Part shown: positions 7,825 through 20,856 of the stretch, one piece after another
Layout of the letters: each line of letters starts with the position of its first letter
Position numbering within the stretch: position 1 is the first letter of the stretch
From: Actinomycetes bacterium
Lineage (GTDB): Bacteria; Actinomycetota; Actinomycetes; Actinomycetales; Actinomycetaceae
NCBI GenBank assembly: GCA_023426345.1
Contig: JAFAAX010000005.1
Coordinates: 1 to 64,000 of the forward strand
Length of the DNA stretch: 64,000 bases
Direction of reading: 5' to 3'
The notes under the pieces: generated by a model
What the model was told of the DNA's origin: nothing
Database searches by the model: none
The model's input: the letters and a program-made list of their open reading frames with translations, nothing else
Program-made: the position numbers and the translations under genes

Positions 7825-8807
7825 GCGGATCAACGGATCCGTACAACCCCAGAGGGGCGACCGCCGCTTCGGCACGGCACCTGTCGTGGAAGAACCTCGC
7901 GAAGTGGATCTTCGGGATCGCAGCAGTCGTCCTCTTGGTCATCGCGGTCTGGACGCGACGCCGAGAGTTTCTCGGAGCCGTCTCTCATCTGAGCGCGGCC
8001 ACGCTCCTCGGATCCCTGTTGTTCGGCGCCCTCGCTTCATTCTTCAACGGAATGTCCTGGAGGTCTTCCTACAGGGCCCTGAACATGGAGCTCCCGATCC
8101 CGGCAGCCTTCCACGTCTTCTTGATCTCCCAGATCGGCAAGTACGTTCCCGGAAGCGTGTGGCCCGTCGTCACCCAAATGGAGATGGCTCGCGACCGCGG
8201 ATTCTCGCGGTCGCGAGCGGCCACGGCGTCCATCGTGTCGATGCTAGTCGGGCTCGTCACAGCTGCGATCGCCTCGACGACCCTTCTTCTCTCGCAGGGG
8301 CAAGCAACCCTCCAAGAATATTGGTACGTCGTCCTTGTCATTCCCCTCGCCGGAGCCCTGCTTGCACCGCCGGTGCTCTCCCGACTGCTGACAGTCGCCG
8401 GAAGTCTCCTTCATCGGCCGTTCGACTCGTCACAGCTGAGAGGGTCGAGTCTGCTGGCGTCCACAGGTTGGGCCCTCATGATGTGGGCCGCTTTCGGCGC
8501 CCATGCCTGGCTCATCCTCCGAGACCTACTCCAGGGTCCTGCTCCCACGTTCCTCCAGGCCCTGGGCGCCTTCGCGCTGGCGTGGGCTGCGGGTTTCCTG
8601 GTCATCGTCGCGCCTGCCGGTGTCGGCGTTCGCGAGGCTGCATTGGTCGTCGCGCTGGGCGGCTTGCTCGTACAGTCGGATGCGCTCGCGTTCGCGATCG
8701 TCTCTCGAGTGATTCTCACCGCGATCGATGCCGTCGGCGCTCTGATCGGCCTTCTCCTCGAGAGGAAGGCCCGACCGGGACGACAGCGGCCCTCGCCAGA
8801 CACATGA
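7821..8807 (+). CDS. Lysylphosphatidylglycerol synthase TM-region family membrane protein
   Basis: The 328-residue integral membrane protein has about eight predicted membrane segments. The family hallmark is visible: MSWRSSYRALNM, FLISQIGKYVPGSVWPVV (the IGKYxPG motif) and a C-terminal VIVAPAGVGVREAALVVAL. Such LPG_synthase_TM/UPF0104 proteins often stand next to glycosyltransferases and are thought to be lipid-linked glycan transporters or flippase-like partners. Here the gene is coupled to the epimerase before it, and a polyprenol-type GT2 follows. A role in moving a lipid-linked sugar is inferred. Confidence 0.85.
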   Translation: MSGSTDPYNPRGATAASARHLSWKNLAKWIFGIAAVVLLVIAVWTRRREFLGAVSHLSAATLLGSLLFGALASFFNGMSWRSSYRALNMELPIPAAFHVFLISQIGKYVPGSVWPVVTQMEMARDRGFSRSRAATASIVSMLVGLVTAAIASTTLLLSQGQATLQEYWYVVLVIPLAGALLAPPVLSRLLTVAGSLLHRPFDSSQLRGSSLLASTGWALMMWAAFGAHAWLILRDLLQGPAPTFLQALGAFALAWAAGFLVIVAPAGVGVREAALVVALGGLLVQSDALAFAIVSRVILTAIDAVGALIGLLLERKARPGRQRPSPDT

Positions 8808-8941
8808 CGACGCCTGAGCGGCTTCCCGCGCAGTGTTGGTCTCCTCACCCCACAGCCCGCCCGCGGGTCCGGGCCAGATAGAATGCACCCGCCTGTGTCC
8901 GCCACTTTGAGGCGCAGCCCCAAACATCCAGGAGCAGTCTC

Positions 8942-9982
8942 GTGCGAGTATTCGTCCAGATCCCCTGCCTGAATGAGGAGGAGACGCTCCCCCTCGTCCT
9001 GGCCTCGATTCCCCGTGAGATCCAAGGAGTCGAGTCTGTCGAGATCCTCGTCATCGACGACGGTTCCTCGGACGACACCGTCGCCATCGCACGACGACTG
9101 GGCGTCCACCACTTCGTCCATCATGCGCGCAACATGGGCCTGGCCCGTTCCTTCGCCGACGGCGTGAACTACGCTCTCGCACATGGGGCTGACATCGTCG
9201 TCAACACCGATGGGGACAACCAATACCCTCAGGAGATGATCCCGGAACTGCTCAAACCAGTGATCTCAGGCGAGGCGGACATCGCGATCGCCGACCGGCA
9301 GACAGCAAAGATCTCAGAGTTCTCTTGGTTCAAGAAGAAGATGCAGCACTTCGGGTCTGAGGTGGTCAATAAGGCTGCCTCCACGGACCTCCCCGACGCG
9401 GCCTCCGGCTTCCGCGCCTACTCGCGAGAGGCTCTCTACCGTCTGAATGTCGTCACCCAGTTCTCCTACTGCATGGAGACGATCATCCAGGCCGGGAACA
9501 AGCGGCTCCGAATTGCGTCCGTTCCGGTCACAACCAATCCGAAGACCCGCGAGTCCCGCCTCTTCGCAAACATCTGGCAGCACATGTTCAAGTCGGGGAC
9601 CGCGATCATCAGGTCCTACCTGATGTTCAAGCCATATCGTGTGCTGGGCTGGATCTCAGCGATCTTGGGAATCGTGGGGATCGTCCCTCTCATCCGGTTC
9701 TTGGTCTTCGCGCTCATAGGCGAGTCAGCGGGACACATCCAGTCCTTGGTTCTCGGTTCCTCAATGACGGTCGGCGCCTTGATCTCATTGACGATCCTCA
9801 TCGTCGCGGACCTCCAACGAACCAACCGCGTTCTCATTGAGGACATGCTTGAGCGCGTCAAACGCCTCCAGTTCGAGCCGCTATGTGGGGACTTCCCTGC
9901 ATCGACTCGTCAGAGAGCCCTCGATCAAGCCGCTCCGAATCTCGATGCCGAGCAAGCCCCCGAGCACGATCAGGACTCCTGA
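8942..9982 (+). CDS. Family 2 glycosyltransferase with C-terminal membrane segments
   Basis: The 346-residue protein resembles polyprenyl-phosphate sugar synthases. The GT-A part has VQIPCLNEEETLPLVL, ILVIDDGSSDDT, NMGLARSFADGVNYAL and the metal site VNTDGDNQYP. It is followed by DLPDAASGFRAYSREAL and two C-terminal membrane segments (about residues 235-290). The GTG start has an AGGAG site 8 bases upstream. With the epimerase and LPG-TM-like gene it makes a three-gene group suited to making and translocating a lipid-linked sugar. Donor and acceptor are not known. Confidence 0.87.
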   Translation: MRVFVQIPCLNEEETLPLVLASIPREIQGVESVEILVIDDGSSDDTVAIARRLGVHHFVHHARNMGLARSFADGVNYALAHGADIVVNTDGDNQYPQEMIPELLKPVISGEADIAIADRQTAKISEFSWFKKKMQHFGSEVVNKAASTDLPDAASGFRAYSREALYRLNVVTQFSYCMETIIQAGNKRLRIASVPVTTNPKTRESRLFANIWQHMFKSGTAIIRSYLMFKPYRVLGWISAILGIVGIVPLIRFLVFALIGESAGHIQSLVLGSSMTVGALISLTILIVADLQRTNRVLIEDMLERVKRLQFEPLCGDFPASTRQRALDQAAPNLDAEQAPEHDQDS

Positions 9983-10047
9983 TCTCCATCGACCGAATCA
10001 GGTGCCGAAACAGGACCGTGACGCCCGTACCATCACGCAGCACCGTG

Positions 10048-11673
10048 TCACGATTGTCTCGCAAGGCTAGAACTGCCAGCCACGGTCTGCTCGCGCGCCC
10101 CGCGGACCTGCGAGACCACAAGACCGAGCACGGTCAATGTCCCGATGCCCGCCAGGACCAGGGGCGTGAAACGCCCAAGCACTGACACCCAAGTTCCGTC
10201 GGGCTGCGGAACAGGCAACTGGTCGAATCTGATGCGCAGCTCCGTGTACCCGTACAGGTATCGGCCGAGATTGATCGCGATCGCACCGAAATCGAGGATG
10301 GCGACAATACCTGCGGTCACGATGGCGGTCAGTCTTTGCGACGAGGCAGCGAGACAAGAATGCGCCATTCCGGGTGCGAGCAAAGCCAATGCCGCGACCA
10401 AGCACGGGAGGATGTACCGACCCTGCCAGCCGAATCCAGCGAGATCGCTCTGCACGGCCACAGCTAGGGCGCACACCAGCAGAAAGACAAACGACCAACG
10501 CGCGCGAAGCACTGGACGTTCTCTGGAAACCGACATCCTTGAGACAGCCCACACGACGACGACGATCCACATAATCAGGAAGAGCGCCGGCATCCACGTG
10601 TCCGCCCAACCAAGCAATCCATATCCTTGTCTCACCAGCTCGCCGAACTTGAGCAGGATGAGAACGCCTCGATAGATCAGAGGAAGGTTCTGCCAATCAG
10701 TGAGGTCATTGCCGGAGGCGCCTGCCTCACGCCCAGAATTGAGATAGAGGAAGCTTGCAGCGCTCAGCAAGAAGGTGATCAGCAGACCCACTTTGGCGAA
10801 TGCGGGAATTCGCCACAATACCGGCCGCCGATTGACTGGAATGAACAACAACATCGCAAGCCCGCAGAACCAGACCACGGACGCTGGACGCGCCATCGCC
10901 AGACAGAATCCGCCAATCAGCAACCACCATGCGAGCCCAACTCCAACCCGTTCCGAATCATGCACGTCGTGAAAGAGACTCGCGATAGCCGCAGCGAACA
11001 GAAGGGAAGCACCCACCTCAAATCCATTGGGATTGACCGACGCGCCGAGGAACAAGGTCTGAGGCGTGATGGCGGCTGCGACGACGATCGTCGAAACCAC
11101 AGATCCGAAACGACGTCCCAGCAAGATGCTCGCGACAGCGATCATTCCGAAGGAGATCACACCCGACACGAAACGCGCGAGAACAATCGACGAGACAACG
11201 CCAAATCCCAGATCCAGTGCCAGACGGATAACACCTCCCGCAACGAAATAGTAAACAGGTGAATAGCGGGCCATGTAGCTGTTCACCACCACGTCAGCAC
11301 CTGAATCGTCCGCATCCACAACAGCGCAAGCCGGTTCACTGGTCTTTCCACCATAACAGTCGGGCGACACCACTTCTCTCAGCTCAGCAGGCATCGTCAC
11401 CTCGACCTGGCGAGCACCCTCTTCTTCCCCGGCGGGTGGTGTCTCGCGGGCACGCCCAGGAAGCACCTGACCCGTGATCACACCCCACGCGTAGGCAACA
11501 TGAGATGGCTCATCGGGTGAAGCACCGACAGGGGATGCCGCGGACCACCCCGCGGACAGTAAGACAATGGAGATCACAGCAGCGAGGTATCCCAGAATGC
11601 GTCTCCTGCGCCCCCGCCGTGCGCGAACAAGCGAGCCTGTGGTCATCATCATCGTCATCGTCGCGTCTCTCAT
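10048..11673 (-). CDS. DUF2142 polytopic membrane protein, putative glycan enzyme
   Basis: The 541-residue protein has one N-terminal membrane segment, the DUF2142 signature SPDEPSHVAYAWG, and an extracytoplasmic stretch with paired cysteines (SPDCYGGKTSEPAC). About ten further hydrophobic segments follow, including a loop FLGASVNPNGFEVG at the position of the usual VNNDA motif. DUF2142 proteins are GT-C-like and occur in actinobacterial polysaccharide clusters; the reaction is unproven. The extreme N-terminus is Met/Arg rich and several in-frame ATGs exist, so the exact start is uncertain. A second DUF2142 protein lies at 28051-30261. Confidence 0.82.
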   Translation of the reverse strand: MRDATMTMMMTTGSLVRARRGRRRRILGYLAAVISIVLLSAGWSAASPVGASPDEPSHVAYAWGVITGQVLPGRARETPPAGEEEGARQVEVTMPAELREVVSPDCYGGKTSEPACAVVDADDSGADVVVNSYMARYSPVYYFVAGGVIRLALDLGFGVVSSIVLARFVSGVISFGMIAVASILLGRRFGSVVSTIVVAAAITPQTLFLGASVNPNGFEVGASLLFAAAIASLFHDVHDSERVGVGLAWWLLIGGFCLAMARPASVVWFCGLAMLLFIPVNRRPVLWRIPAFAKVGLLITFLLSAASFLYLNSGREAGASGNDLTDWQNLPLIYRGVLILLKFGELVRQGYGLLGWADTWMPALFLIMWIVVVVWAVSRMSVSRERPVLRARWSFVFLLVCALAVAVQSDLAGFGWQGRYILPCLVAALALLAPGMAHSCLAASSQRLTAIVTAGIVAILDFGAIAINLGRYLYGYTELRIRFDQLPVPQPDGTWVSVLGRFTPLVLAGIGTLTVLGLVVSQVRGAREQTVAGSSSLARQS

Positions 11674-11700
11674 TCGTCAGTGGATGCGGTCCTTGAAGCA

Positions 11701-12123
11701 TCAGCCTTCCGCAACTGCTTCATCCGCGCTACCAGGTGCGCGGCCTCGACCGACATGAACAGATCGGCGCCCGCCAACCCATCTGTTCAGGACAGCCTGG
11801 ATCTCTGGCCCGGTGACGATTGTATCTCTCGACCGGGACTCAAAGTGGGTCACACGGACCTCGGACAACCACACCAACCGCCGCCAGGTTCCGCGCACCT
11901 TGTATGAGAAGTCGACATCGTTGAAGTTCGAGGGAAGATCCGTCCAGAGTCCTCCGATCGATTCGAAATCCAGTTCTCTACGAGACCGTCGTTCTTCGGC
12001 TGGAGCAACATCGTTCAAATCGTGGTATATGAACGCGATCCCGGCAGTCTGCTTCGAGCGAATGCCCGCGGCCGCCACTGTGGACAGGTGTTTCAGGTGC
12101 AACGAAACAATCGGCTGCTTCAT
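11701..12123 (-). pseudogene. Remnant of a GT2 C-terminal domain, related to the next gene
   Basis: The reading frame contains LPSNFNDVDFSYKVR, RRLVWLSEVRVTHFESRSR and then EIQAVLNRWVGG. These match, in order, the end of the intact neighbour at 12229-13866 (LPNNFNDVDFSYKVR, RLVWLSGVWATHFESKSR, EIKIVTDRWGK), and DNA similarity is visible as well. Upstream, AGIAFIYHDLNDVAPAEERR replaces the part that should carry the acidic metal site, so at least one internal deletion has occurred. It can no longer form a GT-A fold. Confidence 0.75.
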
Positions 12124-12228
12124 ACTCTGCTCAACGATCTCAGGCGGCTACTCGAGTGACAGAATGGCAAAAGGATCGACAATCCAAAAGATACTGCTAG
12201 ATATCGGCCACAGTCGAGACTCAATGTC

Positions 12229-13866
12229 TCACAGCAGCCCATTCTCGACGAATCCGCGTACATTCCTTTCCTTCGCTTCCATCACTGGCCGCATCAGCCT
12301 TTCACCTTCCATCGGCATAAAAGTGTCATATGAAGGCTTCCCCCATCTATCAGTGACAATTTTGATCTCGAGCGGAAGTACTCTAGTTACGCGAGATTTC
12401 GACTCAAAGTGCGTTGCCCACACTCCAGAGAGCCAAACAAGGCGCAATCCTAGCGCACGCACCTTATATGAGAAGTCGACGTCATTGAAGTTATTCGGAA
12501 GACCTAGGTAGAAGCCTCCAACCTCTTCATAAACTTCCCGCCGAAGCGCAAGACACGCTCCGGTTAGGCCAGACACTTCTCGATCTATTTCAAGTTCACT
12601 GAAAAATCCAGTACTCGAGTTGGGGTATCCCGAGTAGGCATGCTGAAACTCCGCGTCTTGAAAAATAAGTCCTGCGTGCTGTAGCGTATCATCTGCAAAC
12701 GTGAGCCTTGCACCAGTCATCCCCACAGATCTTTCCCACAAAGGAGCGCAGAGTTGTTCAATAAATGTATCTGAACGAACCTCAATGTCGTCATTCAGAA
12801 GAATGATGATGTCACCAGACGATGCTAGGAAACCTAGATTACACTTCTCGGAGAAATTAAACGGACGACTGTACTCCTTCAAAACGAGTCTCTGACCGCA
12901 CAAGTCGCGGAGTTGATCAAGAACATATTCCGGAGTATCAGAGTCGTGTACGACGACGAACTCGAGAAGACGATGCTGGGTATGCTCTAGGACAGAACGG
13001 ACCGCTTCGACAACGAAGCATCTTTGCTCTCCCCACACGACCCCGGTGCCACCTCGAGTTGGAATCACAACACTCACCAAAATGTCTGAGTCGAATTGGC
13101 GAGAAATCGAATAGGTGTGGGGAAGCGTTGGACTACTGACGATGTCGCCCCGCCGTCCCAGCCTGTTGAGATGTTCCTGAATGGCCCGGACTCCTGACTG
13201 CGTGGCATAGTCTTTCGCGTTCGGGTCACTGGCTGCCGATCCAGGTACTATCCGCCAGTGATAGAGGACTTCCGGAATGTGAATGACCTCCTCGCACAGT
13301 TCCGTCACACGGAGGGCGAGGTCATGGTCTTGAGAACCATCGAAACCTAGATGAAAACCACCCACTTGGTGGACAATATCGGCCCTTAGCGCAGAAAGGT
13401 GTCCCAGGTACATTTGATGACGCAGTCTCTCCGGAGACCAATCCGGCTTTCGAAACTCCCCTGAGAGGTTTCCCTGGTCGTCAATCTTGTCCTCGTCGGT
13501 GTAGACATAGCCGGCGCTTGGATGATTAGCAAGGGCATCAGCGATCCGTTCCAGAGATTGCGGAAGGAGGAGGTCGTCGTGATCGAGCAGGACGATCCAC
13601 TGACCAGAGGTCCGTTCTAGACCATCGTTGGAAGCCGCAACGATGTGACCATTCGTCCCCCGCTCGATGACGGTAATCCTCGAGTCCAGGTCCGCGGCGC
13701 TCTGCAGCACCGCCGTCACACCGGATTGATCGGAGTGGTCGTCGACGATAATCCACTCCCAGTCCCCACAGGTCTGACTGCGGACCGAATCAATCGTGGC
13801 TTGGAGGTCCCCTGGCGCCGGTCGGTATACCGGAGTAACAATCGAGAACAGTGGCGTCTGCATCAA
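12229..13866 (-). CDS. Tandem family 2 glycosyltransferase with two GT-A domains
   Basis: The protein has 545 residues and two family 2 domains. Domain one (about 1-230) has FSIVTPVYRPAPGDLQATID, WIIVDDHSDQSG and VLLDHDDLLLPQSLERIADA. Domain two (about 260-545) has VSVVIPTRGGTG, NFSEKCNLGFLASSGDIIIL and NDDIEVRSDTF, followed by GACLALRREVYEEVGGF. Tandem GT2 proteins of this kind build two-sugar repeats such as rhamnan or galactan backbones. The 3' half (12229-12900) is visibly richer in A+T than its surroundings, which suggests acquisition from another genome. The start overlaps the stop of the methyltransferase upstream (ATGA). Confidence 0.88.
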   Translation of the reverse strand: MMQTPLFSIVTPVYRPAPGDLQATIDSVRSQTCGDWEWIIVDDHSDQSGVTAVLQSAADLDSRITVIERGTNGHIVAASNDGLERTSGQWIVLLDHDDLLLPQSLERIADALANHPSAGYVYTDEDKIDDQGNLSGEFRKPDWSPERLRHQMYLGHLSALRADIVHQVGGFHLGFDGSQDHDLALRVTELCEEVIHIPEVLYHWRIVPGSAASDPNAKDYATQSGVRAIQEHLNRLGRRGDIVSSPTLPHTYSISRQFDSDILVSVVIPTRGGTGVVWGEQRCFVVEAVRSVLEHTQHRLLEFVVVHDSDTPEYVLDQLRDLCGQRLVLKEYSRPFNFSEKCNLGFLASSGDIIILLNDDIEVRSDTFIEQLCAPLWERSVGMTGARLTFADDTLQHAGLIFQDAEFQHAYSGYPNSSTGFFSELEIDREVSGLTGACLALRREVYEEVGGFYLGLPNNFNDVDFSYKVRALGLRLVWLSGVWATHFESKSRVTRVLPLEIKIVTDRWGKPSYDTFMPMEGERLMRPVMEAKERNVRGFVENGLL

Positions 13867-14945
13867 CGCAGCCCGATCTTACGCAGGACCTTGCTACCGG
13901 CACGTCTCACCAAGTTGTGCGGAAGAGCGTTGAGGCGCCGATGCGCCGCGGATGCGTCTTCAAGAGCAGCAGCAAGTCGCGCGTGTGTCTGAATCAGCTC
14001 AGTGCGAACCTCGTGGAGGTCATCATCACGCCTCTGGACCTCATATCGTAGGCGCCCAGTCTCAGCCTCGAGTGCGCGGGCGTTGTCACGGCTGATCAGC
14101 ATGCGGTTCCGCTCTGACTCCAAATTCTCCAGTTGTGAGGCTCTCCTTTCGGCAACTTCACGTGCGTAGATTCTGTCAGCCCGGCGCGCAGCATGGATGT
14201 CATCAGGATGCGGGACTAGCGCGAGCCGAACGACCTCCGGGATCCGATCAGGGGCAGCCTCGGAGCTCGCGGCGACATGTGAACGCGCGACGTACTGGAA
14301 GTCAGCTTCTCCCTCCTGCGACCGGACCCATTCGACGATATCGCCAGGGAGCGCAGCATCGTCGATCTCAACTCCTGCATCAAGGGGATCCAACACGGTG
14401 GCGCAAAGTTCGTCGATCACTAGATCTGCCTCTTGCAGCATCTGGGCCATGGACTCAAGCGTGAAGAACCGAAGATGAGTCTGATCCAGTAGTCCCTCGT
14501 CGGTGTAGGCCCATCTGCCTTGAAGAAGGGCCAGTCTCACCGCACCATGCGCCACGTTTGGGATAGAAGTCATCACGAAGCCGCGCGGCGTCAGCAGATC
14601 CACCGCAGTGTTCAGAATACGATGTGGGTCTTTCAGATGTTCCAGGACGTCCCCGAAAATGATGACATCGAAGTGACCGTCGACGAGGTCAGCCAAGGAC
14701 GTTGCCTCGAGATCTGCCAAGACAACGGCATCGATCCTGCCAGATGCGACGACGGCTGCCTCTTCGTCGGCTTCGATGCCGGTCACCACGAAACCGCGGT
14801 CGTGCAGAACCGCTCCCAGGTCCCCTGCGGCACATCCTACGTCGAGAATCTTCGCACCCGGCGGGGCGCTTGCGATGATCGCGCGTGCGATGGCGGCCTG
14901 ACTCGAATTCTGGTTCGTCAGATCGACGTCCGTCCGGTACTTCAT
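13863..14945 (-). CDS. SAM-dependent methyltransferase with C-terminal coiled coil
   Basis: The 360-residue protein starts with a class I methyltransferase domain: motif I ILDVGCAAGDLGAVL (about 33-47), then DVIIFGDVLEHLKDP and PNVAHGAVRLALLQGRW. Residues about 260-335 are charged and helical (ERRASQLENLESERNRM), as expected for a coiled coil. Such proteins occur in O-antigen clusters, where a methyl cap on the growing end stops elongation and the coiled coil sets chain length (WbdD-like). That parallel is inference, but it suits a locus with a Wzt-C exporter. The gene is coupled to the downstream tandem GT2. Confidence 0.85.
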   Translation of the reverse strand: MKYRTDVDLTNQNSSQAAIARAIIASAPPGAKILDVGCAAGDLGAVLHDRGFVVTGIEADEEAAVVASGRIDAVVLADLEATSLADLVDGHFDVIIFGDVLEHLKDPHRILNTAVDLLTPRGFVMTSIPNVAHGAVRLALLQGRWAYTDEGLLDQTHLRFFTLESMAQMLQEADLVIDELCATVLDPLDAGVEIDDAALPGDIVEWVRSQEGEADFQYVARSHVAASSEAAPDRIPEVVRLALVPHPDDIHAARRADRIYAREVAERRASQLENLESERNRMLISRDNARALEAETGRLRYEVQRRDDDLHEVRTELIQTHARLAAALEDASAAHRRLNALPHNLVRRAGSKVLRKIGLR

Positions 14946-15022
14946 CCAACCCCTTCTTCCCTGCTCTGCGATGCCAAGGATAACGTGCCCGTCGGAGGCC
15001 CTTCACGAAGCATCTTGGTCCG

Positions 15023-15973
15023 TCACCACACCCCGAGGACACAGGAGACAGCGAGTGCGACGCCCTCGATACGGTCACGACGGATGTCCCGACAGCGTCT
15101 CGCGATGCGCAAGCGAGAACCAATGTCTCGGTGGGCCAGGTCCGCGATCAGTGCGTCCAGGTCGGCCACCCACGTGGCGTCCTGATACAGCTGCCCGACT
15201 TGTCGGCAGGCCTGGGCCGTGCGCACGAACTGGTCACGGTAGAAGCCGCTGCGCAAGGCCCCGAGACGTTGACGGAATGCCGCCAGGCCGTGGTGCTCGC
15301 CCTGGACATTATCGGCATGTTGACGGTAAGCGACCAAGGGCTCCGCACTCATCGACCAGGTTCCCCCGGCGGCGCGCACCAGGGCATAGAGGAACCAGTC
15401 ATGCACGCCGATCTGCGAGGTGTCCAGATCCGCCAGCAGGCTCACCAGGCGGGCATGCATAGTCGAGGTGAACAGGTACGTCGAACCAGGTCCGGCAGCC
15501 TCGAAGATGAAATCCCAGCGCTGCTGCGGCTCGTTCTTCACGACCAGCCGCCGACGACCCTCCTCGTTGAAGCTCTCGACGTTGGAGGACACGGCATCGG
15601 CACCGGTGAACCGGAGCTGCCCGATCTGGGTGCGCAACTTGTCTGCCCGCCACACGTCGTCCTGGTCGCTGAGGGCAACCAGCACGTCATTCGTGATCGG
15701 ATGCGCGGTGAACAGGTGGAGGAAGTTCGCGGTAACACCGCGCGGCCCGCCATGGGGAGGCAGGAGGGTGATCCGGTCGTTCTCACGAGCCCGTCTGCCG
15801 AGGTACTCGACAGTTCCGTCCTCCGACCCGTCATCCGAGACGATCAGCCTGACGTCCACGCCGTTCTGGTCGAGGATCGAGTCGATCTGCGGTTCAATCC
15901 AGCGCCTGCCGTTGTAGGTCGCCATCAACACATCAACCCGAGGCAGGCGTTGGGCTTCCTCGGACACCGTCAC
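15023..15973 (-). CDS. Family 2 glycosyltransferase, rhamnosyltransferase-like
   Basis: The 316-residue GT-A protein has VDVLMATYNGRRWIEPQID, LIVSDDGSEDGTVEYL and the VALSDQDDVWRADKL motif, typical of the WcaA/RfbF-like rhamnosyl- and N-acetylgalactosaminyltransferases. A C-terminal arginine-rich stretch follows a hydrophilic helix. The frame is open to 16234, but that part lies in antisense overlap with rfbB sequence on the same strand and is not family-like. The GTG at 15973 lies just past the rfbB stop and gives a normal N-terminus (a GTG at 15967 is also possible). Association with rfbB suggests a rhamnose donor. Confidence 0.87.
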   Translation of the reverse strand: MTVSEEAQRLPRVDVLMATYNGRRWIEPQIDSILDQNGVDVRLIVSDDGSEDGTVEYLGRRARENDRITLLPPHGGPRGVTANFLHLFTAHPITNDVLVALSDQDDVWRADKLRTQIGQLRFTGADAVSSNVESFNEEGRRRLVVKNEPQQRWDFIFEAAGPGSTYLFTSTMHARLVSLLADLDTSQIGVHDWFLYALVRAAGGTWSMSAEPLVAYRQHADNVQGEHHGLAAFRQRLGALRSGFYRDQFVRTAQACRQVGQLYQDATWVADLDALIADLAHRDIGSRLRIARRCRDIRRDRIEGVALAVSCVLGVW

Positions 15974-15977
15974 GCCG

Positions 15978-19610
<3,633 letters not shown>

Positions 19611-19638
19611 CGAAGCCGGCGCGGTCCGGCGGGGACTC

Positions 19639-20856
19639 TCACACGATGGCGATCGTCGGTTCGGTGTAGACCGTTCCGACGCTTCGCCCGTCGGTTCTCA
19701 CGCTGAACCGCACGGCATCGCGGACCTGGTCGATGTTCTGCAGATTGCCGTCCAACACCGAGACACTGACCCGGTAGTCGCCGGCACCCAGATCCAGGTG
19801 CGGCAGTCGGATCTCAAAGGTCCCCGCTCCGTCGACGACGGGAAGCTGAACACCGATCATCGAGGTATCCGATCCGAGGACGACTGCTCCGAGGAGCGTG
19901 GAGATCGTGACGCCGATCCCCCACCCAGCCAGTGGCGGCCGCGCTCTGACTGTCCCCCGGATGATCAGGTCATCCCCCGGCGCCAGGATCGGTCCGAACT
20001 CCGACTGCTCCCTGTCCTCCAGACCGACCAGTTCCACGCCTGTGATCTTCTGGTCAGCAGGTGAGAAGTCGAGGCCCAGATCCGGACGCTCCGCGAGAGC
20101 GGCGGCCTCCTCGTCCATGACGATCTCGTACTCATGGCGCAGACGGCCCAAGACCTCTTGCGGGTTCCCATCGATCACGACATGCCCATGCTCGAGCATG
20201 ACCGCACGATCGCACACCGACTGGACCTGCCCAGCGGAATGCGACACCAAGATGATGGTCCGGCCTTCCTGTTGGAACTCGCGGATCTTCTCCATGCACT
20301 TGTGCTGGAAGGGCTCATCGCCCACCGCCAGAACCTCATCGACCAGGAGGATGTCGGGGTCCACATGCACCGCGACGGCGAAAGCCAGGCGCACGTACAT
20401 GCCGGACGAGTAGAACTTCACCTGAGTGTCGATGAAGTCCCCGATTCCCGAGAACTCCACGATCTCAGCGAAGTGCTTCTCCGTCTCCTCCTCGCTGAGA
20501 CCCAGGATGGCCGCGTTGAGGTAGACGTTCTCGCGACCGGTCAGGTCGGGATGGAATCCGGCACCGAGCTCCAACAAGGCCGCAACGCGGCCTCGCAGTT
20601 GAACCGTCCCGTCGTTCGGCGTGAGGATCCCCCCGATGATCTTCAACAAGGTCGACTTCCCCGAGCCGTTCGGGCCGACCAACCCGATCGTCTCCCCGGC
20701 GTGAATCTCCAGATTGACGTCCTTCAGCGCCCAGAACTCCTCCCGATGGGCGCGCGACGTCCGTGCGTTGACGACGCGCTCCTTGAGGGATTTGTCCTTG
20801 TGGACAACGAACCTCTTGGAGACGTTCGCGATGTCGACGACTGTGGTGGCGGTCAT
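19639..20856 (-). CDS. wzt: Polysaccharide ABC exporter ATPase with Wzt-C domain
   Basis: This is the ATP-hydrolysing part of a polysaccharide exporter. Residues 1-240 form the ATPase: Walker A GPNGSGKST at 61-69, signature YSSGMYVRLAFAVAVHVDPD and Walker B ILLVDEVLAVGD. The extra C-terminal 150 residues (VRARPPLAGWGIGVTISTLL ... GDYRVSVSVLDG) form the beta-sandwich carbohydrate-binding domain of Wzt proteins, which recognises a modified non-reducing end of a finished chain. The permease gene directly precedes it with no gap. Such a domain implies a terminal cap on the polymer; the methyltransferase at 13863-14945 is a candidate for making one. Confidence 0.92.
   Translation of the reverse strand: MTATTVVDIANVSKRFVVHKDKSLKERVVNARTSRAHREEFWALKDVNLEIHAGETIGLVGPNGSGKSTLLKIIGGILTPNDGTVQLRGRVAALLELGAGFHPDLTGRENVYLNAAILGLSEEETEKHFAEIVEFSGIGDFIDTQVKFYSSGMYVRLAFAVAVHVDPDILLVDEVLAVGDEPFQHKCMEKIREFQQEGRTIILVSHSAGQVQSVCDRAVMLEHGHVVIDGNPQEVLGRLRHEYEIVMDEEAAALAERPDLGLDFSPADQKITGVELVGLEDREQSEFGPILAPGDDLIIRGTVRARPPLAGWGIGVTISTLLGAVVLGSDTSMIGVQLPVVDGAGTFEIRLPHLDLGAGDYRVSVSVLDGNLQNIDQVRDAVRFSVRTDGRSVGTVYTEPTIAIV

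Noticed and set aside
10010..10050. Short inverted repeat (CGTGAC ... GTCACG) between convergent genes as a terminator
   Set aside because: The arms are only six bases with a loop of about 24 and no T-run follows.
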